This document shows, one piece after another, positions 1 to 7,803 of a stretch of DNA of 20,764 bases. Numbering within the stretch: the stretch's first letter is position 1; every line of letters starts with the position of its first letter. The position numbers and the translations under genes were made by a program. The stretch spans positions 1 through 20,764 of the forward strand of contig QNXT01000063.1 of assembly GCA_003973505.1 (NCBI GenBank). The letters run 5' to 3'. Below the pieces are notes generated by a model. The model saw nothing but the letters and a program-made list of their open reading frames with translations. It was not told the DNA's origin and made no database searches. This DNA is from Bacteroidota bacterium. Lineage in GTDB: Bacteria; Bacteroidota; Bacteroidia; Bacteroidales; UBA1556.

Positions 1-1
1 T

Positions 2-322
2 TCAGCGGCAGATGTTTATGGAGTAGCCTCCTTTTTCTCATTTATCGATAATAAACAAAATGGTAAATATGTGATTCGTGTTTGTAAGTCCATTACTTGC
101 GATATGAAAGGTTGTAAAGGAATTTTAGCCGCCTTGGAAGGGGAGTTGCGAATTAAGTTGGGCGAAACTACTCATGATAATTTGTTCACCTTGCATTCAG
201 TAAACTGTATTGGTTTATGTGATAAAGGACCCGCTATGTTAGTTAATGATGAGCCTTTTACGCATTTAACCCCTGAGAAGATTCATGATATAATTAGAGC
301 GAAAAGAAACCATCAAAAATAG
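2..322 (+). CDS. hydC: NuoE-like [2Fe-2S] subunit of NAD-linked [FeFe]-hydrogenase, 5' truncated
   Basis: The reading frame is open from base 2, so the gene begins outside the window; about 106 C-terminal residues are present. The visible part starts with ADVYGVASFFSF, typical of the linker before the thioredoxin-like fold of NuoE/HydC proteins. The fold carries the four [2Fe-2S] ligands as C-x4-C (VCKSITC) and C-x3-C (NCIGLC). In trimeric hydrogenases this cluster sits beside the flavin subunit and takes part in electron transfer between NAD(H) and the Fe-S chain. A GTG at 71 could be read as a start, but that would delete conserved family sequence upstream. The stop lies 5 nt before hydB, consistent with one operon. 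The assignment is firm as a family call; only the missing N-terminus is unknown. Confidence 0.9.
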   Translation, partial: SAADVYGVASFFSFIDNKQNGKYVIRVCKSITCDMKGCKGILAALEGELRIKLGETTHDNLFTLHSVNCIGLCDKGPAMLVNDEPFTHLTPEKIHDIIRAKRNHQK

Positions 323-327
323 AAATC

Positions 328-1491
328 ATGTCAAATACGAAACTAAAAAAAGTTGATATACTATTTAGCCCTTATTCGGTGGCTCCATATGAGATTCTAC
401 GACGAATGATGAAAAAAGGGAAAGAGGAAATCATTGAAGATTTAATCGAATCAGGTTTACGTGGACGTGGTGGCGCTGGATTTCCTACGGGATTAAAGTG
501 GAAGTTTATGGCAGCTGAACAGAATGAAGAAAAGTATATTATTTGCAATGCTGATGAAGGCGAGCCAGGAACTTTTAAGGATCGTAAATTGCTTGTAGAT
601 GTGCCTCGGAAAGTAATTTCGGGAATGGCCATAGCGGCTTATGTTACAGATGCTACTAAGGGTTATATATATTTACGTGCTGAATACAACTCGCTTATTC
701 CAGGCTTGAAGAGAGAGTTGGAGATTTTTGATGAATATGCAGAGAAATTTGGACTTAATTTCCATATTGAAATATTTAGTGGGTCTGGAGCTTATGTCTG
801 TGGTGAAGAAACTGCATTAATTGAATCCATGGAAGGAAAACGCGGCGAACCACGTAATAAACCTCCATTCCCAATTCAAAGTGGTTATTTAGGAAAACCA
901 ACATTGGTAAATAATGTGGAGACTCTAGCCTCTGTATCCATGGTATGTCGTTATGGTGCCGAAGAGTATAAATCTTATGGTACCGATGATCAGCATGGCT
1001 CTAAACTTTTCTCCTTATCGGGCGATTCGCTTAAGGAAGGTGTTCATGAGCTGGAATTGGGAATGAAAGTTTCGGATTTTGTTGAAGAATATGGTGATGG
1101 TGATACCAAAGCGGTTCAGATTGGTGGAGTAGCGGGTTTTTGTATTCCTCGTAAGAATTTTGAAAAGACCATTATTGGTGAAGGAAATACAACGGGAGGT
1201 GCTACCATGCTATTCAATAGTACGCGCTCAATGTATAATGTATTACACAATTATTTAGAATTTTTTGCTGAAGAATCCTGTGGACAATGTACTCCTTGTC
1301 GGGTAGGAACACAACAATTATTGAAAGGCTTAGAGGCAGTGAAGTCAGGTGAAAAACCTGCTTCCTATCTTAATGATTTAATAAAATTGAGCAAAACCAT
1401 GCAGATAACCTCTAAATGTGGTCTTGGACAGTCCGTAACCAATTCATTCACTTCTATAGTTGAGAATTTTAGAGAGGAAATGGTTCATTAA
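328..1491 (+). CDS. hydB: NuoF-like NADH/FMN subunit of [FeFe]-hydrogenase (short HydB)
   Basis: Flavoprotein subunit that exchanges electrons with NAD(H) through FMN and feeds the Fe-S chain of HydA. The NuoF core is complete: GRGGAGFPTGLKW near residue 46 and CNADEGEPGTFKDR (FMN/NADH site), GAYVCGEETALIESMEG, NNVET, and a C-terminal [4Fe-4S] motif SCGQCTPCR with a later Cys (KCGLGQS). At 387 residues it is much shorter than long bifurcating HydB proteins of about 600 residues: there is no N-terminal thioredoxin-like [2Fe-2S] domain and no C-terminal two-cluster ferredoxin domain. This fits ferredoxin-independent NADH hydrogenases at least as well as bifurcating ones (inference). It starts 5 nt after hydC with no Shine-Dalgarno, as is common in Bacteroidota, and ends 26 nt before hydA. 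A NuoF of complex I is unlikely because hydA follows directly. Confidence 0.93.
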   Translation: MSNTKLKKVDILFSPYSVAPYEILRRMMKKGKEEIIEDLIESGLRGRGGAGFPTGLKWKFMAAEQNEEKYIICNADEGEPGTFKDRKLLVDVPRKVISGMAIAAYVTDATKGYIYLRAEYNSLIPGLKRELEIFDEYAEKFGLNFHIEIFSGSGAYVCGEETALIESMEGKRGEPRNKPPFPIQSGYLGKPTLVNNVETLASVSMVCRYGAEEYKSYGTDDQHGSKLFSLSGDSLKEGVHELELGMKVSDFVEEYGDGDTKAVQIGGVAGFCIPRKNFEKTIIGEGNTTGGATMLFNSTRSMYNVLHNYLEFFAEESCGQCTPCRVGTQQLLKGLEAVKSGEKPASYLNDLIKLSKTMQITSKCGLGQSVTNSFTSIVENFREEMVH

Positions 1492-1517
1492 TCAATCACT
1501 ATTTAAACCATAGTATT

Positions 1518-3302
1518 ATGTCAAAGATAAAACTTAAAATAGATAATCAACTTATTGAAGTTGAAGAGGGTACTACCATATTGGAAGCCGCCAAAATGAT
1601 TAATGTAAATATTCCAACCCTTTGCCACCATGAGGATTTATGTGTAGCGGGAAATTGTCGCGTTTGTGTTGTTGAAGTTGCTGGGCGAAACCGTTTGGAG
1701 GCCTCTTGTGCTGTACCTGCGGAGGAGGGAATGGATATTTTAACAAATTCTGCAAAAATAAGAAATGCTCGAAAGGATGTGGTCTCGCTTCTTGTGTCGG
1801 AACACAACACACAATGTACTACTTGTTATAGAAATACTAATTGCGAATTGCAAGACTTAGCCGCAGAATATAATGTTGATGGTGACCGATACTTGAGTGT
1901 TTTGAAACCTCATATTGAAGTAGATAAATCATCATGGTCCATTGAGAAGGATGATAGTAAGTGTATCCGTTGTCAGCGATGTGTACGTACATGTGCAGAG
2001 TTGCAACATGTAAATGCCTTAACGGCTTCGCATAAGGGAGATGAAATGAAGATTTCTACATTTATGGATTTGCCATTCAATGAGGTTGTTTGTACCAATT
2101 GTGGACAATGTGTAAATCGCTGTCCAACAGGAGCTCTTACCGAGCGTCGTTATTTTGATGATGTTTGGGAAGCTATTGGAGATCCAACTAAGCATGTAGT
2201 TATGAATACAGCTCCTTCGGTTCGTGTGGCATTGGGCGAGATGCTCGGTTATGAAGTAGGCACTCGTGTAACAGGTAAAATGGTTACTGCCATGCGTAAA
2301 ATGGGAGCCGATTCAGTTTTAGATACTGATTTCTCAGCTGATTTAACGATAATTGAAGAAGGACATGAGTTATTAACACGACTAAAAAAAGCCATAGTGG
2401 ATGGTGATCAATCTATAAAATTACCCATGATAACTTCTTGTTCTCCAGGTTGGGTAAAATTTATCGAACATATGTTCCCCAATCATTTAGGCCATTTATC
2501 AACTTGTAAATCGCCTCAGCAAATGTTTGGTGCTTTAACCAAAACATATTATGCTGAGAAAAAGGGGGTTGATCCAAAAGATGTGGTGAGTGTGGCAATT
2601 ATGCCATGTGCTGCCAAGAAATATGAAGCTAATCGTCCTGAAATGAATGATAGTGGTTATCGTGACATTGATGCAGGATTGACTACTCGTGAGTTTGGTT
2701 TGATGATAAAACAAGCGGGTTTAGACTTTAAGAATCTTGAGGATTCGGATTTTGATAGCATTATGGGTGAGTCATCCGGAGCTGGTGTTATTTTTGGAGC
2801 TACCGGTGGTGTAATGGAAGCGGCTTTACGTACAGCCTATGCTGTGGTTACAGGTCGTGATGTGCCATTCGAAAATCTCAATATTACGGCTGTTCGTGGT
2901 ACCGATGGTATTCGTGCTGCAAGTATAAAAATTGAAGGCTGCTTACCAGAATGGAGTTTCTTGGAAGGCGTTGACTTGAATGTTGCAGTTGCACATGGAC
3001 TTAAAAATGCTCGTATCATAATGGATGAGGTAGCTGCTGGTAAATCTCCATATCATTTTATTGAAGTGATGGGTTGCCCAGGAGGTTGTATTGGCGGAGG
3101 AGGTCAACCAATACCTACCAATGCCGAAATTAGAGCTAAAAGAATAGCTGCAATATACGAAGAGGATATGAGTAAACCGATACGTAAATCACACGAAAAT
3201 CCTGAAATAATTAAAGTTTATGAAGAATTTTTGGGTGAACCTTTGGGTAAAAAATCACATGAATTATTACATACTCATTACAGCAAACGAAATCGGTATT
3301 AA
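1518..3302 (+). CDS. hydA: [FeFe]-hydrogenase catalytic subunit HydA, group A NAD-linked type
   Basis: Catalyses reversible H2 formation at the H-cluster. Domains in order: NuoG-like [2Fe-2S] (C36, C47, C50, C64); His-Cys [4Fe-4S] site (H96, C100, C103, C109); two ferredoxin-type clusters (C149-C159 and C192-C202); H-cluster domain with L1 TSCSPGW (306-312), L2 MPCAAKKYE (362-370) and L3 EVMGCPGGC (516-524); and a C-terminal small-subunit-like tail ending KKSHELLHTHY. The 594 residues match the modular, soluble subunit of trimeric NAD-linked enzymes. There is no signal peptide, so it is cytoplasmic. L1 differs from the clostridial TSCCPGW motif: the second Cys is Ser309. A hairpin terminator follows the gene at 3350-3389. 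Partners are hydC and hydB upstream and hydG/F/E downstream. Confidence 0.96.
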   Translation: MSKIKLKIDNQLIEVEEGTTILEAAKMINVNIPTLCHHEDLCVAGNCRVCVVEVAGRNRLEASCAVPAEEGMDILTNSAKIRNARKDVVSLLVSEHNTQCTTCYRNTNCELQDLAAEYNVDGDRYLSVLKPHIEVDKSSWSIEKDDSKCIRCQRCVRTCAELQHVNALTASHKGDEMKISTFMDLPFNEVVCTNCGQCVNRCPTGALTERRYFDDVWEAIGDPTKHVVMNTAPSVRVALGEMLGYEVGTRVTGKMVTAMRKMGADSVLDTDFSADLTIIEEGHELLTRLKKAIVDGDQSIKLPMITSCSPGWVKFIEHMFPNHLGHLSTCKSPQQMFGALTKTYYAEKKGVDPKDVVSVAIMPCAAKKYEANRPEMNDSGYRDIDAGLTTREFGLMIKQAGLDFKNLEDSDFDSIMGESSGAGVIFGATGGVMEAALRTAYAVVTGRDVPFENLNITAVRGTDGIRAASIKIEGCLPEWSFLEGVDLNVAVAHGLKNARIIMDEVAAGKSPYHFIEVMGCPGGCIGGGGQPIPTNAEIRAKRIAAIYEEDMSKPIRKSHENPEIIKVYEEFLGEPLGKKSHELLHTHYSKRNRY

Positions 3303-3349
3303 TATTTTAGGAACGAATGATAGTTAAATAATACATAATTTGGGGTTTA

Positions 3350-3389
3350 CTTGGGGGGAGAGATGAATGTTTCTTTCTCCCCGAGTTTT
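3350..3389 (+). terminator. Hairpin with short T-run after hydA
   Basis: Arms 3350-3363 and 3372-3385 pair over 14 positions, including three G-T wobbles, around the 8-nt loop TGAATGTT, and TTTT follows at 3386. It lies 48 nt after the hydA stop. It may terminate or attenuate between the structural subunits and the regulator/maturase block, so that the two parts are made in different amounts. The T-run is short, so partial read-through is likely. Confidence 0.5.
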
Positions 3390-3469
3390 CAAAATAGTAA
3401 ATAGTTGAAAAGACTTTGCCAGAAGCCTTTTCGATAAAATGCTACCTAATCTTAAAAGACTTAGAACTT

Positions 3470-3739
3470 ATGGAAAAGGTAAAAAGAATAGCAACTGCAT
3501 TGATTCTTATATACAAGAGTCAAGAAAGAGTCGATAAAGTGAATAAAGAGCTGAGTAAATACGCTTCAGCCATTTTGTCTCGTCAAGGGCTTTCATTACC
3601 TAATCGCAATTATAGTTTAATCAGCCTGATAATAGAAGCTGATACCAATACCATTAATTCCCTTGCGGGAAGAATTGGGATTGTGGAAGGAGTGCAAATA
3701 AAAGTATCCATGATAAAAGAATTAAACCATGAAATTTAA
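3470..3739 (+). CDS. TM1266-type iron-only hydrogenase system regulator (ACT-like)
   Basis: An 89-residue protein matching the TM1266/HydR-type family found beside [FeFe]-hydrogenase maturases. The visible pattern is an ACT-like beta-alpha-beta layout: KRIATALILIYKSQERVDKV, then LSKYASAILSRQGLSLP, a strand SLISLIIEADTNTINSLAGR, and GIVEGVQIKVSM. No DNA-binding helix-turn-helix is evident; its role is presumed regulatory or small-molecule sensing, and I know no mechanism for it. The longer frame beginning with TTG at 3416 adds 18 residues unlike the family, so the ATG at 3470 is chosen. Its last 11 nt overlap the start of hydG, which suggests translational coupling with the maturases. Confidence 0.82.
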   Translation: MEKVKRIATALILIYKSQERVDKVNKELSKYASAILSRQGLSLPNRNYSLISLIIEADTNTINSLAGRIGIVEGVQIKVSMIKELNHEI

Positions 3740-5156
3740 ACCAGAAAAATACGCCATAGCTGATGAAGCAGGAAAGCCATTTATTGATGAAAATGAAATT
3801 TGGCAATTTATCAATATGCCCAAACCAAGTATGGAAAGGGTGCAAGAGGTTATTCAACGTGCTTTGAATAAAAATCGTTTGACATTAGAGGAAACAGCCA
3901 TCTTAATTAATGCTGATGACCCTGAGTTGATTGAGGAAATAAAGAAAGGAGCCCGTACTCTTAAAGAACGAATCTATGGAAATCGAATTGTTTTGTTTGC
4001 ACCACTTTATATTGGAAATAAATGTGCCAACAATTGTCTTTATTGCGGTTTTAGAGCCAGCAATAAGGATGCTATTCGTCAAACACTGGACGATAAAGAA
4101 ATCATAGAAGAAATAGAAGCCTTACAAGATAATGGTCAAAAGCGTCTTATTTTGGTATATGGCGAACATCGTGATTATGATGCCGATTATATTGCACATA
4201 CTGTGGAAGTAGCCTATGGTGTAAAAAAAGGAAATGGTGAAATTCGCCGAGTTAATATCAATGCAGCTCCTTTAACTACCGAAGGTTTTCAGAAAGTAAA
4301 AGATGCTGGGATTGGTACCTATCAAATTTTTCAAGAAACATACCACAAACCAACCTATAAACGCTATCACCTTTCTGGTAAAAAGGCCGATTATGATTAC
4401 CGCCTAACTTCATTGGATCGTGCTCAGGACGTAGGTTTGGATGATGTTGGAATAGGTGCTTTATTTGGATTATACGATTGGCGATTCGAAGTTTTGGCAT
4501 TGGTGCGTCATGCAAATCACCTCGAAGCTTGTTATAATGTTGGTCCCCATACCATCTCTTTCCCTCGAATTCAAAGCGCATCCAATCTTGATGTGGATGA
4601 AGATTATTTTGTAAATGATGATGACTTTGCTCGTTTGATTGCCATTTTACGTTTGGCTGTTCCTTATACTGGTATGATTTTGACCGCCCGTGAAACAGCG
4701 CAAGTGCGTAATGAGGTGATACATTTTGGTGTTTCGCAAATTGATGGTGGAACAAAATTAGAATTGGGTAGCTATTCGATGAACCTAAATGAAAAGCAAG
4801 ACTTGAATAAAGAGCAATTTAAGGTAAATGATGATCGCTCACTTAATACTATTATCGATGAATTATTAGATGATAATATGTTGCCTTCATTTTGTACAGC
4901 ATGCTATCGACTAGGGCGTACAGGTGAGCATTTTATGGAGTTTTCGGTACCAGGTTTTATTAAAAGTAAATGTACTCCGAACGCCATTCTAACCTTGGCA
5001 GAGTATGTGAATGATTATGCTCCGGATGATACTTCGCATAAAGCATGGAAAGTGATAAATGACAATCTCGAGGCATTGAATAATGAGGAAATGAAAGCCT
5101 CGGTATTGGAACGAATAGAGCGTATTAATAATGGTGAGCGTGATTTGTATTACTAA
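3729..5156 (+). CDS. hydG: [FeFe]-hydrogenase maturase HydG (radical SAM tyrosine lyase)
   Basis: Splits tyrosine to p-cresol and dehydroglycine and yields the CO and cyanide bound to iron that build the diiron part of the H-cluster. The radical-SAM motif C-x3-C-x2-C is CANNCLYC at C99, C103, C106. The C-terminal auxiliary cluster motif C-x2-C-x22-C is complete (C389, C392, C415) and separates HydG from ThiH, which lacks the auxiliary site. The length of 475 residues is usual for HydG. It overlaps the TM1266-like gene by 11 nt and is followed by hydF after 18 nt, so it sits in the maturation operon. No unusual features are seen. Confidence 0.96.
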   Translation: MKFKPEKYAIADEAGKPFIDENEIWQFINMPKPSMERVQEVIQRALNKNRLTLEETAILINADDPELIEEIKKGARTLKERIYGNRIVLFAPLYIGNKCANNCLYCGFRASNKDAIRQTLDDKEIIEEIEALQDNGQKRLILVYGEHRDYDADYIAHTVEVAYGVKKGNGEIRRVNINAAPLTTEGFQKVKDAGIGTYQIFQETYHKPTYKRYHLSGKKADYDYRLTSLDRAQDVGLDDVGIGALFGLYDWRFEVLALVRHANHLEACYNVGPHTISFPRIQSASNLDVDEDYFVNDDDFARLIAILRLAVPYTGMILTARETAQVRNEVIHFGVSQIDGGTKLELGSYSMNLNEKQDLNKEQFKVNDDRSLNTIIDELLDDNMLPSFCTACYRLGRTGEHFMEFSVPGFIKSKCTPNAILTLAEYVNDYAPDDTSHKAWKVINDNLEALNNEEMKASVLERIERINNGERDLYY

Positions 5157-5174
5157 CAAAATCAATTAAACAAT

Positions 5175-6377
5175 ATGAAATCGAAAGACTTAAAACCGCA
5201 TATTGGAATTTTTGGAAGGCGTAATATTGGTAAGAGTTCCCTAATTAATGCCATGATTGGGCAAGAAGTGGCTATAGTATCAAATGAGGCTGGAACGACT
5301 ACGGATCCAGTGAAAAAATCTATGGAAATATTTGGGATAGGGCCAGTGATTATTACCGATACTGCCGGCGTGGACGATGAAGGTAAATTGGGGATGATGC
5401 GTGTGGATAAAAGCTTTAGCGTGATTCCGAATATTGATTTTGCCATATTGCTTATTGCTGATAATGAATTTGGTTATTATGAATTGAAAATTATTGATGA
5501 ATTGGATACTTATGATACACCTTACATCATAGTCCATGGTAAATCGGATAAAACGAAAATTACTTCGGCAACTAAATCTAAAATCAGAATGGTTTCTAAA
5601 GCCTCAATAATAGAATATAGTATATATGATGAGGTTTCGCTCAAAAATTTGGTTGATGCGATTGTAAAAGAAATGCCTAAAAGTGTTTACAATCAAAAAT
5701 CATTGTTAAAAGGCATTATTAAGCCCAAAGATGTGGTTTTACTGATTACACCCATTGATTCGGAAGCACCCGAAGGGAGGATGATTTTGCCACAGGTGAT
5801 GGCCTTACGTGATGTATTGGATAATGATGCCATTTGCATTATTGTTAAGGAAACTGAATTGGAAGATTTCTTTAAACTAGGCGTCAAGCCAGCCATCGCA
5901 ATAACGGATAGTCAGGTTTTTGATCAGGTTTCGAAAATCGTTCCTGAGGATGTGATGCTAACGAGTTTTAGCATTATGTTGGCTCGTTTTAGGGGAAACT
6001 TTGATGCATATATTGAGGGTACTCCCATGATTGATAAGCTGAAAGATGGGGATCGAATTCTAATGCTTGAATCTTGCACTCATCAGGTGAGTTGTGAAGA
6101 TATTGGTCGATTTAAACTTCCAAATTGGTTGGAAAAACATACAGGGAAAAAACTATATTTCGATTTTGCGGCAGGACTGACCAAATTTCCAAAGTCTTTG
6201 GAAGACTATGCCATGATTATTCAATGTGGAGGTTGCGTTGTGACAGAAAAACAATTAAACAACCGATTGAAACCTGCTATAAAAAAGCAGATTCCAGTTT
6301 CTAATTATGGTATGGCAATCGCTTTTGTAACGGGTATATTTGATAGGGTAGTGGAGCCTTTTAGAAAACGACAGTAA
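5175..6377 (+). CDS. hydF: [FeFe]-hydrogenase maturation GTPase HydF
   Basis: Scaffold/carrier on which the diiron subcluster is assembled before transfer to apo-HydA. The N-terminal GTPase domain shows the P-loop GRRNIGKS (14-21), a switch region with EAGTTTDPV, and DTAGVDD as the G3 motif. The C-terminal cluster site is C-x-H-x47-C-x2-C (C301, H303, C351, C354), matching the HydF signature. The length of 400 residues is usual. The gene follows hydG by 18 nt, and its TAA overlaps the ATG of hydE by one base (TAATG), a typical translational coupling. No alternative GTPase (Era, EngA) fits because of the C-terminal cluster motif. Confidence 0.96.
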   Translation: MKSKDLKPHIGIFGRRNIGKSSLINAMIGQEVAIVSNEAGTTTDPVKKSMEIFGIGPVIITDTAGVDDEGKLGMMRVDKSFSVIPNIDFAILLIADNEFGYYELKIIDELDTYDTPYIIVHGKSDKTKITSATKSKIRMVSKASIIEYSIYDEVSLKNLVDAIVKEMPKSVYNQKSLLKGIIKPKDVVLLITPIDSEAPEGRMILPQVMALRDVLDNDAICIIVKETELEDFFKLGVKPAIAITDSQVFDQVSKIVPEDVMLTSFSIMLARFRGNFDAYIEGTPMIDKLKDGDRILMLESCTHQVSCEDIGRFKLPNWLEKHTGKKLYFDFAAGLTKFPKSLEDYAMIIQCGGCVVTEKQLNNRLKPAIKKQIPVSNYGMAIAFVTGIFDRVVEPFRKRQ

Positions 6378-7459
6378 TGATAAATAAAATTCTAAATAAG
6401 ACATATTTAAGTCGAGAAGATATCCTTTTCTTGCTTCGTACAAAATCGGATGATGCGGTTGCCTTATATCAAAAAGCGGCACAGGTAAAGAAGGAAACTG
6501 TTGGGAATAAAGTTTATTTCCGTGGTTTGATTGAGTTTTCGAATATCTGTGAAAAAGACTGCCTGTATTGCGGAATTCGTAAGTCGAATAAGAATTTTTC
6601 ACGCTATAATTTAACTGATGATCAGATCGTAGAAGCAGCAAAATTTGCTTTAGATGAAGGTTATGCATCTCTGGCTATTCAGTCGGGTGAGTTGCGAAGT
6701 CCTGCATTTACATTGCGTATAGAGCAATTATTACAAAAAATCCAAAAAATGTCTGACGGAAAGTTGGGTATTACCATTTCCATGGGCGAGCAAGATATGG
6801 ATACTTATCAACGATGGTTTGCTGCTGGTGCACATCGCTATTTGTTACGAATAGAGTCGGCTACGGAATCGCTGTATTATAAATGGCATCCCGATAGTAA
6901 TTTACATAATTACCAATTACGTAAACAATGCCTTGCCGATCTTCGTAAGGTGGGTTTTCAGGTGGGAACGGGTGTAATGATTGGAGCTCCTTATCAATCG
7001 CTTGAGCATCTTGCCGACGACTTACTTTTTTTACGCGATTTTGATGTGGATATGTGTGGAATGGGACCCTATATCGAGCATGAGGATACTCCACTTTATG
7101 TGGCAAAAGATACTTTAATGACCAAGAGGGAACGTTTTGTTTTGTCATTAAAAATGATTGCGATTTTACGTATTATCATGCCTGATATTAATATTGCTGC
7201 TGCCACTGCTTTGCAGGCAATTGATCCTATAGGACGAGAGAAAGCATTAAAAGTGGGAGCCAATATTATGATGCCTAATATTACACCAGGTGTGTATCGT
7301 AACGATTATAGCTTATATGAGGATAAACCTTGTACCGACGAGGAAGCTTCTGATTGCAAAAACTGTATGGAAATGCGGATAAAAATGGCTGGAGATGAAA
7401 TTGGCTATGGAGAATGGGGGGATAGTCTGCGGTTCCGCAATCGGAAAATGCGAGTGTAG
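6377..7459 (+). CDS. hydE: [FeFe]-hydrogenase maturase HydE (radical SAM)
   Basis: Radical SAM enzyme acting after HydG in making the diiron subcluster with its azadithiolate bridge. The radical-SAM motif is CEKDCLYC (C58, C62, C65). A second C-terminal motif C-x7-C-x2-C is present (C319, C327, C330), the optional extra cluster site seen in some HydE proteins. The protein resembles biotin synthase and PylB in fold, but its position immediately after hydF, overlapping by one base, and the extra cluster motif make HydE the clear choice. It is the last gene of the hydrogenase locus; a repeat-rich gene-free region follows. Confidence 0.95.
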   Translation: MINKILNKTYLSREDILFLLRTKSDDAVALYQKAAQVKKETVGNKVYFRGLIEFSNICEKDCLYCGIRKSNKNFSRYNLTDDQIVEAAKFALDEGYASLAIQSGELRSPAFTLRIEQLLQKIQKMSDGKLGITISMGEQDMDTYQRWFAAGAHRYLLRIESATESLYYKWHPDSNLHNYQLRKQCLADLRKVGFQVGTGVMIGAPYQSLEHLADDLLFLRDFDVDMCGMGPYIEHEDTPLYVAKDTLMTKRERFVLSLKMIAILRIIMPDINIAAATALQAIDPIGREKALKVGANIMMPNITPGVYRNDYSLYEDKPCTDEEASDCKNCMEMRIKMAGDEIGYGEWGDSLRFRNRKMRV

Positions 7460-7608
7460 ATTTTAAACTTACTCCTACTATCTAGTGTAATGAAACACTG
7501 TAATGATAAAGGTTTGTGATATTTTTTATGAGCTTTGTGTAACTTTGTTCTCCTCTACCATTTGGTAGACTGGTTTGTGTAACTCTGTGTAATTATAATG
7601 TGCTATAC

Positions 7609-7646
7609 CACAAAGAATCACAAAGAAGGCACAAAGGTTCACAAAG
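7609..7646 (+). repeat. Four CACAAAG copies at about 10.5-bp spacing
   Basis: CACAAAG occurs at 7609-7615, 7619-7625, 7630-7636 and 7640-7646, i.e. steps of 10, 11 and 10 bp, about one helical turn each. The opposite orientation (CTTTGTG and one-base variants) occurs upstream at 7512, 7533, 7543, 7573 and 7583, in two 10-bp-spaced pairs plus a single copy, giving the block a loose inverted arrangement. Confidence 0.75.
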
Positions 7647-7769
7647 GAAGAAATGATGTTCAATGATTTAACACTGATTTGACGCTAGGGATTTTGAAGA
7701 TTAATTTTTTTAACAGAAACTGATTCGATACAACTTCTCTTACGATTAATTCTAAGTGGTTTTATTTCG

Positions 7770-7777
7770 TAGATTTG
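7770..7777 (+). promoter_or_regulatory. Putative -7 element upstream of the serine dehydratase gene
   Basis: TAGATTTG matches the Bacteroidota -7 consensus TAnnTTTG and ends 26 nt before the ATG at 7804. No clear -33 TTG element is seen at the expected 19-21-nt distance, so this is a moderate call. Confidence 0.42.
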
Positions 7778-7803
7778 TGAAAACAATTTAGGAATAAACT
7801 TCT

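Larger units (their letters stand above)
7460..7803 (+). other. Gene-free 344-nt stretch with phased CACAAAG/CTTTGTG motifs
   Basis: No supported reading frame is seen. It contains a 15-nt near-identical direct repeat (TTTGTGTAACTTTGT at 7534-7548 and TTTGTGTAACTCTGT at 7574-7588), a perfect 6-bp hairpin CTACCA-TT-TGGTAG (7555-7568), and four CACAAAG copies at 7609, 7619, 7630 and 7640. Its right end carries the putative promoter of the serine dehydratase gene. Confidence 0.7.

Noticed and set aside
3416..3469. Upstream extension of the TM1266-like gene from a TTG
   Set aside because: The added 18 residues do not resemble the family; the ATG at 3470 gives the expected N-terminus.
4276..4755. 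159-residue open frame on the minus strand
   Set aside because: Fully antisense to hydG; composition rich in His/Gln typical of a shadow frame, with no family resemblance.
6255..6668. 137-residue open frame on the minus strand
   Set aside because: Antisense across the hydF/hydE junction with no recognisable domain or start context.
7484..7499. AGTGT/ACACT hairpin as terminator of hydE
   Set aside because: Only a 5-bp stem, and no T-run follows.
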